Notes under the pieces: model-generated | The model's database searches: none | The model's input: the letters and a program-made list of their open reading frames with translations, nothing else | Told to the model about the DNA's origin: nothing | Assembly (NCBI GenBank): GCA_907165065.1 | Contig: OU015524.1 | Location: 55,221,295 to 55,285,294, forward strand | Origin: Caprimulgus europaeus | Taxonomy: Eukaryota; Chordata; Aves; Caprimulgiformes; Caprimulgidae | DNA: 64,000 nucleotides | Direction: 5' to 3' | Shown here: positions 1 to 11,743 of the stretch, one piece after another | How the letters are laid out: every line of letters begins with the position of its first letter | How positions within the stretch are numbered: position 1 is the first letter of the stretch | Position numbers and translations under genes: made by a program

Positions 1-3
1 GTG

Positions 4-66
4 TTGAATATTTATATGTCTGTCTTAAACCCAGTTCTGATTTTAATGTAGAACTATGATACTTCT
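4..66 (+). repeat. 63-bp direct duplication, copy 1
   Basis: The block 4-66 recurs at 220-282, with about 57 of 63 bases identical and no gaps. Shared words include GAATATTTATATG and GATTTTAATGTAGAACTATG. The copies are 216 bp apart inside the putative AKAP12 3' UTR. Confidence 0.85.
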
Positions 67-219
67 GTACTATTTAGGCGTACCCTTAAATGAATTTTGT
101 AGAGTAGCCTGGAGAGGAAATTGATACCATTGGAGCGGAAATTGATTACACGTAGTTTCCTATTTATTGTTTCAGGTTTTTCCCCTTGTAAAATCTCTCA
201 AACATTTGGCTGTCTTGCT

Positions 220-282
220 TTGAATATTTATATGTATATCCAAAACCCAGTTATGATTTTAATGTAGAACTATGATATTTCT
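220..282 (+). repeat. 63-bp direct duplication, copy 2
   Basis: This is the second copy of the block at 4-66. Most differences cluster in the middle (about 236-244); the 3' half is nearly unchanged. Confidence 0.85.
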
Positions 283-1509
283 AAAGACAAAAGGAGATCC
301 CTGGCATGTGTCAGATCCACCACCCATTTCTACTTGCAGTCCTCCCTGGTTCCTTAGAACCCTCTGGACTTACCATTTTCCTGCTGTCTCGCTCATGTAG
401 CAAGGCCAGCAGTACCACAACCTTCAAATCACCCCCCTCTCATTTCAGTGTCTTCTCATTTCTGGTTATTGCCCCATCCACCCCCAAGCCTTTACCCACA
501 CCATCTAACATCCTTCCTGTATACCAGCTTCCTCCTTTCCCAGCCCCTGCCTGAACCTCTCCCACCACAGCATTTCCTGAAGTCCTCCCCGCTCCTATCA
601 CTTCCCTGTCTTTACCGAGGGAGGAGTAGGAAGGAGGGTAAGGGTTTGGCGGTGAATTCTGCCTTGGATTGCAAAAGCTGATGAGAACTTTGTGGTGCTG
701 AGATCTTAAAAACCTTAATGTAAGGTGGATTGGACTAACAACAGCTGTAGACCAGAATGAGCAGGGTGATTCGATGATGGAAGGAAGCCCCAAGACTGAG
801 AGTCCTGGGAAGTATCCCCAACAGGAGTTGGCCCTCTCTTTCGTTGTTTACCTTAAAATCAAACACTGGGTACAAGGCCATCCTTTCAGCTCTGATTTCT
901 AAAGTGAAGGTTACAGGTCGCACGTTGTGAAACCGAAGCCCATCAAGTTGAACAATAGCTCGCTAGCCTACCTGTATAGTAATTTATTTTAAAATCAACT
1001 TTTAGTGTACAGATGCTCTTGTTACAGCAGGTGCTTGCCTCTCCTCGAGGCTGCACGTACAGCAAGCGATGTGACTGATTGCACTGGTGTGATTGCACCA
1101 TGTGGTGCTGCCCTGTGTGGAAGCATCTAAAGATTTTTCCTTACCTCAGAGCAAATTATATAAATATTTAAAGCCGAACAATGTGGTTTCAAACAATCCA
1201 GTCTGTCTCTGTCCATTGTTAGCAGCAGCTTTCTCCCCTTAGCTTTGGGCAATTCCAACAACCTCAGTTGGTTTCCACAGGTTTCAGTTGGCTTGCAAGT
1301 TAATGATGCTCTTAGTAACACCTCACAAGTGCAAACTTGGCTGAATTTGTACAAATCGTATACCTATGTACGTTAAGCCATATTGCAATAACTGCAGCAG
1401 GTAAAATGAAATAACAATAGCATGACCTGTGTAATCCTGATTCTTAATATTTGTAGCTCCAAAGCTGTTAATAATATGTAAAGTTAATTCTTGTCTGAAC
1501 CTCATTTAA

Positions 1510-1515
1510 ATAAAA
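1510..1515 (+). terminator. AKAP12: Proximal polyadenylation signal AATAAA
   Basis: A canonical AATAAA within TTTAAATAAAAGC on the + strand. It may give a shorter 3' UTR isoform than the signal at 1888. Confidence 0.4.
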
Positions 1516-1887
1516 GCTAGCTTTACCACAATGTAAATTGTCTGTTGGTAGTAATTGGACAGGCGAGTGCTTAAACTTGCCCATTTTCTCTATTAATCCA
1601 GGGCCTAGGTAAGCAATGCAACAAACTTAATGATAAAACAAATACAAAAGCTTCTTCTTATAACTGACAGCTAAAAAAATACTGCACCCAAACCCACGCT
1701 AATGGTGCAAGGAGCATGCCTCCACACAAAGATACTGTTTTGTTCCAGCGTATTGCTTTGGCCTCTGAAACTCTCATTTGAGACTGTGACTTCTGGCTTG
1801 TGCTTAAAAGCTTGAAGCTTTCTCTGATCCAATGTACTGGGTTACCAAATTTGATTTTGTGTTTTTAAGGTAGATTTTCATTGATTC

Positions 1888-1893
1888 AATAAA
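1888..1893 (+). terminator. AKAP12: Distal polyadenylation signal AATAAA
   Basis: AATAAA in GATTCAATAAAATAC is followed about 20-40 bases later by a GT-rich stretch (TGTGTGTATGTGGTGTTCT), a typical downstream element. It is the best candidate for the end of the + strand transcript entering from the left edge. Confidence 0.55.
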
Positions 1894-1914
1894 ATACAAC
1901 TACAAATTTGTTTT

Positions 1915-4900
1915 AATGTGTGTATGTGGTGTTCTTTCCAGCTTAGTGTACATTATTTTCTGATGGTTGCTTCATCCTCAGAGTTAGATTTGCTCCTGAC
2001 AATTCATTTTTTGTTGACTGACGTTCAGCTTTTGATGTGAATTAAAGAAACTAATTACAGTATTAAATTGTGACTTGATTGCAAGTTTCTATAAAATATG
2101 CATACTTCAGAAGAAGTAATGACAATGAGGTACTTCAGAAGGCTGTGAATAAAAAAACCCCACTGTTAAATTCAAGATAGGTAACAGTATTCAGTGAGCC
2201 AGAATGAAACAGTAGTAAATCATATGCCTTGCCAGTGTAATTGAAGTGTTAAAAAAAACCCCAATAAAGTGACAACATGAATGTCCACAAAAAAATTGCC
2301 ATAGTAGATTAAGGACTTTAGGCCCATAAGTGGTATCTTCTGGGCTCCCCTAGTTCTGCTTAGCTGGGGTATACTAATGGCATCATCCATCCAGAGGTGC
2401 TTGTGATTTATGTTCACAGACCTTGGACTTCAGACATTAAGTTTTTCTAGCTGTCTGTGTTCTATGGCTAAGGATGTTTAGCAGCATTTGTATCTCAAAA
2501 GACTTGCATAGATTCACACCTGAACTCATCTTGTAAAGCTACGCATTTACCTTCCTATCTTAGCTAGGATGCTAAATCCTCTATCTGCAAATACCTCTAC
2601 TGATCGCAGCAAAGGCAGGGACCTTCGAACGCTGCAGGATGCCTGTTCCTTTTCTTGCTTTCATGCAGGGGGCTCATACTGCAGGTGTCTGATCTCACTG
2701 CCCAGCTCTGGCATCTGGAGGTAGAGATCAAACCAGCATCTCCCGCCAGACTTTGTGCTCAGGGCACACAGCCTCTGGCAGCCCTTTTGCAAGGTGTAGG
2801 CATTACTATCCTCTTACTGGTTAACGTGAAGTCTCTATACAGGTATCGAAGCAGAGATTGGAGACCAAGCCTCTTGCATCCCAGGGAGGTTTGTGTGCTG
2901 TTTTCTTTTTTGTAGGGCTGTTTTATTGGCAATTGCTCAAATATCCTGCCTATTAGCTCAAGCTATGGAGGCGGATCTGGCTTTCCCATCGAGATCCAGA
3001 GCATATGGGAAGCAGCTGTGCTTGTTGAGGAACCTGCACAGCTTGGATACAGCAAGTGCCTGGGGATCAGCAGGCAGCTTGCCAAAGGCACTGAGGATTC
3101 CTGAGATGGTCATGTCTGGATGCCAAACACTGGATGTTTGTCATTGACACTGCCACATGGGAAGGGAGCAAGCCTGAGGAGGCTGATGGCCCTGCAAGGA
3201 GCAATGTGGTTTGGAATGAGGAGTAATGTGGACTAGAAGGCCAGTGGGATTGGCAGCACAGGGTTTGGAGTCCTGATTTTGGGAAGATGGATGAGATATG
3301 GTAAAAGTGGGTGACTCTCAGCTCTGTGAGCATTTTAAGACACTGCTAACAAGATGGAAGCTTAGCCACTGCAATACTAATGTCTAATTTAGGGCTGATG
3401 TAATTTCTAATTGTCCACTAAATTTAGTCTTTACAAAAGTAAGAATGAAAGATAAGGGTGTTGCAAAGGCCTGTGTCTGCTCTGCTCCAACATCCTCCTG
3501 AAAAAATACTAACAACTTTAAAATAGGAAGAAGAGTTTTAAGAAGTGTCTCTTACTCCTTCCAGAGCTTGAAAAACCTGCATACCGCAGTCCTTACTGTA
3601 AGGACTGGTGATGCCATGAAATGAGGGAAGCAGAAGTCTACTACACCATGGGAGCTGGTTCCTGGGGATGGTCTCTGTGTGAAGTCCTGCGGCAGCTTGA
3701 CCCTGTCCTCATAATCTAGCCGACAGACATGTCTGTCCCTCCTCTAAAGGCACCAGACTAGAAAGGATAACCAGCAAGATGCCTTTTCCTCTAAGCAGCT
3801 AGACAAGAGGGAATTGTAAAAAAATTGCAAGGCATTTACAAGCCATCTGCTGCCCTGGAAGGCAGACATCCCAAGAAGCCTTCGGAAGCAGCCCGACAGC
3901 AATCCCTGCCTCTTCCATGCAACTGTCCCCTTGTTGCCATCTTCTGTGGCTGAGCCTTGCAGTGCCATGCCCTCCTCTCCCCTGCTTGAGCTATCTGTCT
4001 CTGGTAAGCAGGTTCCTTGTGAACTTTTAAACTAATTTCTAGGAGATTTTCAGCAGACAGTCCCAGCGTCAGTGTGACATAGTCAGCAGTGCCCGTCATT
4101 TCCCATAGAAATGGCTGTATGAAGCAGAAAACCTGGCACACAACTGCCTGTACTGACGCTTCTCCCTTTCACCGTTCCAGCGGTAGCCACGAGGCTCACA
4201 AACTGAAAGACAGAGTGAGGTGATGCTCACCCAGTGTTTGAGAGCAGAGCCTGGGTAGTGCGTGCTCAGAGCTTCAGGGTGCCCAGACCCAAGGCGAGCC
4301 AGAGTCCTGGGCTGCTGCCCCGGGCACAGTGTTGGGAGTGACTGAGTTTCGCACGCTGGTGCATCTGGCCCCAGCCACCAGTGCCAGGATCACCTCTTGC
4401 GTGTGCCAAGACCCACTGGCAAAAACATCAGGGGAGCAGGGAAAACACAGGAGGAGGCTGACCTCAGGATTTGAATTTCACTTGCTTTTGTAGTTGAAGA
4501 CATGGCCATAAAAAAGTAAATTTTCCAAGGCTGGCTCACTAAAGCAAAGGAGGCTGGGGGGTTACTTACAGCTCTGAGGGAAGCCTGTGCTTGGGGAAGG
4601 CAGGGCAAAGGGGAAATGTCAACCAAACTGGAGGGGTAGCCTTCCCGCAGCCCCTGGCAGCAATGTGGGCATTCATTCAGAGGAAATTTTCCTTAGATCA
4701 AATACTTAAAAAAAAAAAAAAAATCTCATAGATGGTGTTGTCACTATCTTTTCATGAGAGCAATTAAGAATTACAAAGACGAATATGACCTGCCAATTAT
4801 TCTGGAGCTGACATGAACTCTTCTAAATGAGCATATTTGTTGAACAACCCTGAAAAGAGCATCATTCTCTTTGGCATAAGTCTCCCTGCTGGGGAAATGC

Positions 4901-7900
4901 TTTTATTGGATTTTTGCATAATCTGTCTTGATCCTGCAATTGGATTGAGGCTCGTACATCCTCTCTCCACTCCACAGTAGAGCCAGTTAATTCCTCACAG
5001 ATGCAAGGGAGGAACCTGCATCAGTATGAACGGTGTGGCAAAGTCTGGGCATATTGCTTACAGTTCTTTATATAAAAGTATATTTAATTTTAAAAAACCC
5101 AGACAAACCCTTTAAGCCAGTATTGATATTGATTGGTAGAAGTAGGCTCATATTCACTATGGCCCCATACTGACTTTGTTGAAATTACTATTTTTTTTTC
5201 TTTCACTCATAACCAGTAGTTGCTCATGGAAAGGAGATACAATACTTCTTTCTGTAATCATTTCTTGATCTATCCCAAGCCTCTGGACATTCCTGTTATT
5301 TATTAATTATTTATTTTTCCAGTAAAAGAGACATCACATTTTGTTTTTGCTTTCCTGTTAAGAGCATGGGTCACTGGGGAGCATCAAACCTTTCAGTCTA
5401 AGCAGTAGAGATTATTTTGCTTAAAACTTTAAAAACTATTTTTGGTTGTGGCTAATGTACAGGAGCACAGTGATGCTGTGCTGTGGCACACCAACCTGTT
5501 ACACTTCTATAACATACTGTAGAAACAAGGAACCTCGGCACATCACTGAAAAAAAACGTAATGCCTCTTGAATATTGAATTGTAAACTATCTAAGATATT
5601 GATTAATTGTCCCCATTGAGTGGCAAGGTACAACTAGCAGGCAAGTGGCAGCGAGTGGTACTGACAACAGGCAGGGAAGCAGAAGGGCACAGTTGGAGGA
5701 CTGCAGGAGCAGAGACAAACATGCCCCAAGTGATGTAAGACTGATGCAACTGGAAACAAAACTGCTTATTATCACAAACTCGGCATTCGAAGAAAAGCAG
5801 AGAGGCTCCACAATCTGTTGCAAAAACAGGAAAAGATGGAAAGGAGTTGAAAAAAAGTGAGTGCTTTTATCGAACATTAATGTGTGACCTGAAAGTGGCA
5901 ACACAAAGTGAAACAGCTCCTCCAGCGCAGCCAGGGGAGGCAGGATGGCGTGCAAAGAGTGAGAGCTTCCTCGGGGCTGTGGACCCCACTCTGCACAGAC
6001 AAGTGGGAAATGGGAAGGAAAAGGTGGGTTCTTATTTCTTTACTCTCTGACTTTTGTCCTGTAGCCAGGAAATACACTGTATGTACTGAACTTTTATATT
6101 CTCTATCCTCAAACCAACTGCATTTTAACCCAATATGCTTTTCCAGAACTCAAGCCTGCTGTGACCATGGGCTGCTCCTCCAGACAGAAATGTTCTGAAC
6201 CACTCATTGCTATGTATGAAACCCCAGAATTAAAAAAAACAAACCAGACCCACCTCCCCAAAGCTGCACACAAAACAAAACAGACACACCCCCCCGAAAA
6301 AACCAACCAACAAACCAACAAAAACCCAAAATGAAGTGAGTTCCCTTTCTGCATAGTGGAGAGAAAACTAGCTTTATAACAACTAAAATCCATCAATAAA
6401 TACTTAACTGCAGCAGATAAGGGCTTTATGAACACAGTGGCATCTCTGTGAAGTCCTTTTTAAAGAGTATGTTCATACATGCATATGAACATTTGAAGTA
6501 AGAGTATCTTCACTTTAAAGGTAAGTTCATCTCTTTAACGCTTAGCAAAGAACTGAAGATAATGTGAAGCTAGTGCTTTTCCTTTGTGCAGGAGGAGGGA
6601 GGGGAAGAGTTTTTAAAATTAGCTAAAACCAAGAAATACAAAAGTATCTGGACAATAATTATAATCTGTGAAGTGTAAAGTTCAGTGTAGCTCAGATTTT
6701 CCCCTCATTACCTATTTTCTTAAGTAATAGAAAGGGAAACACCAAAACCATTTAACTGGCTCCTACTCTCCATACAGGACACAGACCAAAGTTTAGAAGA
6801 TTATGTTTGAATTTTAAATGAGCTAGACTGAAATATTAATGATTGTTTAGCTCAGGAGAGTTGAAAATAGACTGTTGAATGAGTAGTGCTGAGGTTAGCC
6901 TACTTTAATTTTCCAGCAAAACATCTGCGCTTCTTTTTGGTTCTGTTGTGAGCTCAAAATGCAACCAAACCATGGGAACAGAGTGTGCTTAAAGGGAGAA
7001 GATACTCTGGTTTTTAAGCAAAGAAAATTAAATAGAGGGAACAGTAGTGCTGACACTTGGAGAATCAACATTTCTCACCTTTCTCAGAAGGCGGCACGTG
7101 GGGCTGGAGGAGCAGCTGGAAGTTTGTGCAGTGCGTGTGTGTGTGCACCCGTGCACATGTGCATGTGTGTATGTATCCATATACACTCCCCCTGGCAGGA
7201 TACGCTCAGGCTCTGTCTCCTCTCTGGACCTGGGGACAGGGAGCTCCAACAGCCGGGCTCCTGCTGTGGGGATGGGTGGCACTGAAGCCCAAACAGTTAT
7301 TTCCCCTTGGCCTTGCACTCCCTGGGGCAGCTGGAACACAGTGTGCAGGGATGTGCCGGTGGTTCCAACCTGCTGAAGTTTTACTGCTTCTCAGCTCGTG
7401 GCTGTCTCCTGGCATTCCCTCGAGGCTCATTTCCCTTTCCCATCCTGTTGTCCTCACTCAGGGACAGGGGCACCTGTCATGGTTGGGCATCCCAGGGGCT
7501 GATCACTAAGGACACTGTTATTTGATGCTCTTCAACACTTTCTTCTGCCTCCAGAGTCACTTCTGCAGGAACTGGATGCTCAGACCCAGTGAAAGGTTTC
7601 CCTTTCTCCACAGAGGCAAAAATTCAAGAACAATGATGCAGCCTGGAGTTTAGGAAACTGTCTGGCTCTGTCTCTCATACTTCAGAACATCTATTCTCAT
7701 ATATATTGCTATCTATCGATCTATCTATCTATCATTACCTCAATAGTAATTACAGTGGGAAAGACAGGTACACATCCAAGGCCCTCCCACAGACCTTTCT
7801 GTAGCATAGTGTCCTCACCAAGATGCTGCTGATGTCAGTGGCAGTGACAGCATCATCTGCCTTCTGAATGGTTGAGTGACACCAAGGCACCAGCCTGATC

Positions 7901-7950
7901 TCAATCAGACCTGCATGGCAGGTGTAAAAGCATAAAGATTTTTTTTTCCT
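1915..7950. other. Intergenic, no gene recognised
   Basis: No open frame here looks like a protein family and no element boundary was recognised. Simple sequence includes GT/CA-rich DNA at about 7130-7185 and a short TATC tetranucleotide run at about 7709-7735. ORFs up to 150 codons at 7.0-7.5 kb overlap on both strands and are low-complexity shadows. Confidence 0.6.
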
Positions 7951-7955
7951 ATCAG

Positions 7956-9280
7956 TGAAGATGTGAGAAGGTCCTCCCTTGCGTACCTGCTGCCGTGAGC
8001 CTCGGGACTCAGTGCTTTTAAGTGCTGTGCAGCCCCCCGCGCAAAGGCCTCTGCTCTCTGTGCTGCAAGGCAGGGCTGTGAGAATCCCTCCTGCCCCTTC
8101 GGCGTTGCAGTGCAGCCCCTCGGCAGAGGAACGCTGTCAGGGAGATGCTCTTTGGGCTGCGCAGTGCCTGCCCCTGCGAAGGGCTGGCAGAGAGCGAGCC
8201 GGGACGCCTGGCTGGTTGCACTGGTGTGACTGCACCATCTAGTGCTGTCTGCTGCACCTCACCGCTTGCCTTGCAGCCCACGGAGGCTCAACTGGGTTCT
8301 CACAAGTCGACACGGATTGCACCCCGTGCACGTAGGACCGTACCTCCTCTTTCATGACACCCCAAATAAAAGCTGGAGAAATGGGTGGGGCAGAGGCAGC
8401 AGCTTCTTCTAGCCGCTGTCTGCCCAGTTAGAGGAGCTTCCACCCAGCCCGGAGAGCTGCTGAAGAGGGAAAGGCAGGACAGAGCTCCAGCTTGCATCGG
8501 TGCTGTGTGTGCACAAACGCACCCGCGAGATGCTGAGCTGCCTCGCTGGGCTGCGGAGGGAAAATGCAGATTCGGCCCTAGGCTGCCAGCTGTATTCAGT
8601 GCCAGCCTGAGTCACGTCAGCAAACAATCAGGCAAGGGCAGGAATGAGGCCCAGACCCGCAGCAGCTGCTCCCTGGGCACCTGCCCAGGTGCTGCCCCAG
8701 GGCCCAGCTCCTGCAGAGGCCTGAGGTGTGCGGGGAGCAGCACCGTGGGGCTGCAGAAAGAGCGGCAAGTGTGTGCTGGGCACTGAGGCCAGGAAGAGAT
8801 AAGGCTGCTGTCCCTGCAGCCTCGCAAGAGTGACTGTCTGGTAGTTTCTGATGAGCCTGGAAGCCTTGAGAACTGACTGCACCGTGCCACAGGGAAGATG
8901 TAGACCAGACTTCCAGGCTGGAATAGGCCAGCCTACCCCCAGAATCCTTTGGCAGTGGGTCTGCCAGCAGCCAGGCTGCTGAGGCTCTTCTGGTTCCTGG
9001 GGTGATAGAGGGGACACCTGCAGTGTGATGGAGGAGGAGGGATGAGCAGCCTCACCCTCGCCAGGCAGCTCTCGCTCATAAGCGTGTAGGTTAGTGACTT
9101 TGTGAGTTAATGAACGTGTGAATTGTTGAAGCAATAAATCAGAGAACTGAGAATTTAGACTAATTTTTTGAAAGGTGATTGAGCTCTTGTGTGATTTTTA
9201 CATACTGAGCTCATGAAGTAAAGCTTGATTGACAGAGTACATCACCCTGTGAATTTGGGGGATCCAAACAAACCATGATA
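7956..9280 (+). mobile_element. ERVL-like LTR, left copy
   Basis: A 1,325-bp block begins TGAAGATGTG and repeats at 16016-17340 in the same orientation, 8,060 bp away. I counted only about four differences over the first 1.3 kb. It carries an AATAAA at 8365 and another near 9131. About 6 bases past its end lies a sequence close to a tRNA-Leu primer binding site (9286-9303), which suggests a 5' LTR of ERVL type. The end is set at 9280 by alignment to copy 2, which ends in ACA. ORFs inside it recur identically in copy 2 and are shadows. Treated as a fossil; the exact family name was not identified. Confidence 0.7.
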
Positions 9281-9285
9281 CTTAC

Positions 9286-9303
9286 CAGTGTCAGAAGTTG
9301 GAT
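9286..9303 (+). other. tRNA-Leu-like primer binding site
   Basis: CAGTGTCAGAAGTTGGAT matches TGGTGTCAGAAGTGGGAT, the complement of the 3' end of tRNA-Leu, at 15 of 18 positions. tRNA-Leu priming is the hallmark of ERVL-type elements. It lies just after the left LTR, where a primer site should be. Confidence 0.6.
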
Positions 9304-10582
9304 CTGTCTCTGACACATTGTGTTGGCAGGCACAACTTTTTCAGCATGGCAAATGAGGCAATGGGTTATATGTGAGTCTAGAAAATGTGTGTGTGTGTTT
9401 GTGTGTCACGATGCTGAATGAAAAACTAAATAGTGAATGGCAACAAAACCTGCCTCCCCCTACAATAACTACTTGATGCCAGCTTTATTGCCTGCCTGCT
9501 ATGGCATGCAGTGTGCAAACTGCCTTGCTGAAAACCCCTGGTTTAGCTGAATTGGAAGAAGCAGCTCCTGTAGTCCAGTGGACAGCAACTATGATCCCAG
9601 CACTGGAGGAAGATAGGATGCGGTTTGCCTTCATCTGGCAGGGACTCCAGTACACATTTACTCACCTGTTACAAGGTTCAAACCATAGTCCCCCCATAGG
9701 AGTAGCTCACGCTACACTGGCTAAAGAGCTGGAAATGATAAAATTTCCACCAGAGGTCACTGTGGGCAGCGCACCGGTGACGTCTGAGGCGGTGGCCGGG
9801 GCAAAACCCGCAAACAGGCTGCAGGCTCTTGCTACAACCCACCCACAGTCACCTGGGATAGAGGTACCAGCAGAACCGAAGCAAGGGCCCAGTCATGCAT
9901 TAATCTCCTAAGGAGTCAGATGGATTATTGGGATAAAACCAGCCTCCAGTGAGGTGCTCCCAGAAATCCAATGGTTGCCCCTGTCCCAGAACAAGAAAGG
10001 AATGTGCCATGCTAGGGACTTTAGGATCTCAGAGGGCACATATTCCAGGTTTTAGAATAACAGCCTGACCACTCTATAATTTAGTAAAGAAAAATGCAAT
10101 CTGGGAATGGACCCCACACTGGGACTCCTCTGCCCCACGTGGCCCCTATCACTACATGTCCAGGTGCGAGAGGAGGGATATTGGTGGGTACTAGAGCAAT
10201 GAGGGCTGCCTGGATCCACGCAACACCTCATCAGTTTGGGTTCCAAATCACAGCAGAATTTTTTGTAAGAATGCAGTCATATATAACAGTAAGACTGCTA
10301 TTAAACAATTACAAAACAAAAACCTAATTTTGAATAGGGAACCAGAGACTTATGTTGTTGCAGGAAGAGCATTAAGAGCATCAAAATTAAGGCAAATACA
10401 TTTCCCCTCTAGTAAAGCTTTTTGAAAATCTGACAGAGCATGAGTGTTTCTTCCCATCGTAGGCATGGAGTGCCTCACTCCCAAAGCTTTTTGCACTCTG
10501 GTGAAACCTGAGTTAGAAAAGATGATCGATATAGTTTCTCCTTAGACTATTTACTGCACTTGCTTAACTGAGTTCTTCATTA

Positions 10583-10587
10583 TCTCC
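10583..10587 (+). repeat. 5-bp target site duplication TCTCC, left
   Basis: TCTCC directly precedes the solo LTR and recurs directly after it at 11739-11743. Confidence 0.85.
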
Positions 10588-11738
10588 TGTATTGGGTTTT
10601 CATGGCAAGGTTCTGGTAGCCAGGGGGAGCACAGGGGTGGCTCCTGTGAGAAGCTGCCAGAAGCTTCTCCCATGTCTGACACAGCCAATGCCAGCCAGCT
10701 ACAAGACGGACGCACTGCTGGCCAAGGCTGAGCCCATCAGTAACGCCTCTGTGACAACATAATTAAAAAAATTAAAAAAAAAAAAAAGAGAGAGAGAAGA
10801 AAAAACGGCACACTTTTGCAGCCAGAGAGAGGAGTGAGAAGATGTGAGAGAAACAACCCTTACAGACACCAAGGTCAAGGAAGAAGAAGGAGAAGGAGGT
10901 GCTCCAGGCACCAGAGCAGAGATTTCCCCGCAACTTGTGGTGAAGGCCAGGGTGAGGCAGGCTGTCCCCCTGCAGCCCCTGGAGGTCCATGGTGGTGCAG
11001 ATGACCAACTGTAGCCCATGGAGGACCCCACGCCGGAGCAGGTGGATGCCCGAAGGAGGCTGAGACCCCGCGGGAAGCCCGCGCTGGAGCAGGTTCCTGT
11101 CAGGACCTGTGGCCCATGGAGAGAGGAGCCCACGCCGGAGCAGGTTTGCTGGCAGGACTTGTGACCCCGTGGGGGACCCGCACTGGAGCAGTCCCTTCCT
11201 GAAGGGCTGTGCCCCATGGAAAGGACCTGTGCTAAAGCAGTTTGAGAAGAGCTGTCAGTCATGGGAAGGACTCACGCTGGAGAAGTTTGTGGAGGACTTT
11301 CTCTCGTGAGAGGGACCCCACGCTGGTGCGGGGGAAGGAGTCCTCCCCCTGGGGAGGAAGGAGCAGCAGAAACACTGTGTGATGAACTGACCCCAACCCC
11401 ATTCCCTGTCCCCCTGTGCCGCTGGGGGGAGGACAGGGAAATCAAGAGAGAAATAAAGCCTGGGAAGAAGGGAGGGGTGGGGGGAGGTGTTTTAAGACTT
11501 GGTTTTATTTCTTATTATCCTCTTGTCTGATTGGTAATAAATTAAAATTCAGGGGTTTTTTTCCCCCAAGTCGAGTCTGTTTTGCCCATGCCAGTAACTG
11601 GTGAGTGATCTCTCTCCGTCCTTATCTCGACCCACGAGCCTTTCGCTACATTTTTCTCCCCCTGCCCATCTGAGAAAGGGGAGTGATAGAGGGGGCTTTG
11701 GTGGGCATCTGGCACCCAGCCAGGGTCAACCCACCACA
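10588..11738 (+). mobile_element. Solo LTR (family A), copy 1
   Basis: A 1,151-bp element begins TGTATTGGG and ends ACCCACCACA, bounded by a perfect 5-bp duplication (TCTCC). TG...CA ends with a 5-bp duplication fit an ERVL-class solo LTR. A polyadenylation signal lies at about 11535, followed by GT-rich DNA. No internal retroviral region is attached. The same family occurs at 56872-58017. It sits inside the older ERVL-like region, so it inserted later. The 187-codon minus frame within it is a shadow. Confidence 0.85.
11029..11331 (+). repeat. Degenerate ~49-bp tandem units inside solo LTR
   Basis: Seven imperfect units carry a core like CACGCCGGAGCAGG at about 11029, 11081, 11131, 11180, 11230, 11273 and 11319 (spacings 52, 50, 49, 50, 43, 46). 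Several units also share CCCATGGA and GGACC words. The same array is present in the copy at 56.9-58.0 kb, so it belongs to the family. Confidence 0.7.
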
Positions 11739-11743
11739 TCTCC
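11739..11743 (+). repeat. 5-bp target site duplication TCTCC, right
   Basis: This is the right-hand copy of the duplication flanking the solo LTR at 10588-11738. Confidence 0.85.

Larger units (their letters stand above)
1..1910 (+). other. AKAP12: Probable AKAP12 3' UTR, terminal part
   Basis: No convincing open frame is present, only short shadows. The stretch is AT-rich, carries two canonical AATAAA signals on the + strand (1510 and 1888), and the second is followed by a GT-rich stretch at about 1911-1936, as expected at a pre-mRNA 3' end. In amniotes AKAP12 lies on the + strand directly upstream of a minus-strand ZBTB2, so a + strand 3' UTR is expected here. The gene identity is inferred from synteny; no AKAP12 coding sequence is visible in the window. 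It could instead be an unrelated non-coding transcript or plain intergenic DNA. Confidence 0.45.
9281..10587 (+). mobile_element. Decayed ERVL-like internal region with RT fragment
   Basis: Between the left LTR and the solo LTR, a frame at about 9501-9911 contains words typical of an ERVL reverse transcriptase (RMRFAFIWQGLQYTFTHL, then HATLAKELEMI). Weaker pol-like words follow to about 10.1 kb. The gag region is not recognisable. The element is broken and looks old, with many breaks. It supports reading the flanking 1,325-bp blocks as LTRs. Confidence 0.6.

Noticed and set aside
306-793. Short + and minus frames near the left edge as AKAP12 coding sequence
   Set aside because: None resembles the acidic AKAP12 C terminus, and the frames overlap on both strands. 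The region is better read as UTR.
7979-9134. Several 60-168 codon frames in the left LTR, repeated at 16039-17194
   Set aside because: They recur only because the LTR is duplicated, lie on both strands, and have no recognisable domain.
10699-11262. 187-codon minus frame, with a 170-codon relative at 57037-57549
   Set aside because: This is the antisense reading of the same LTR body; its Ser/Gly/Cys-rich repetitiveness comes from the ~49-bp units.
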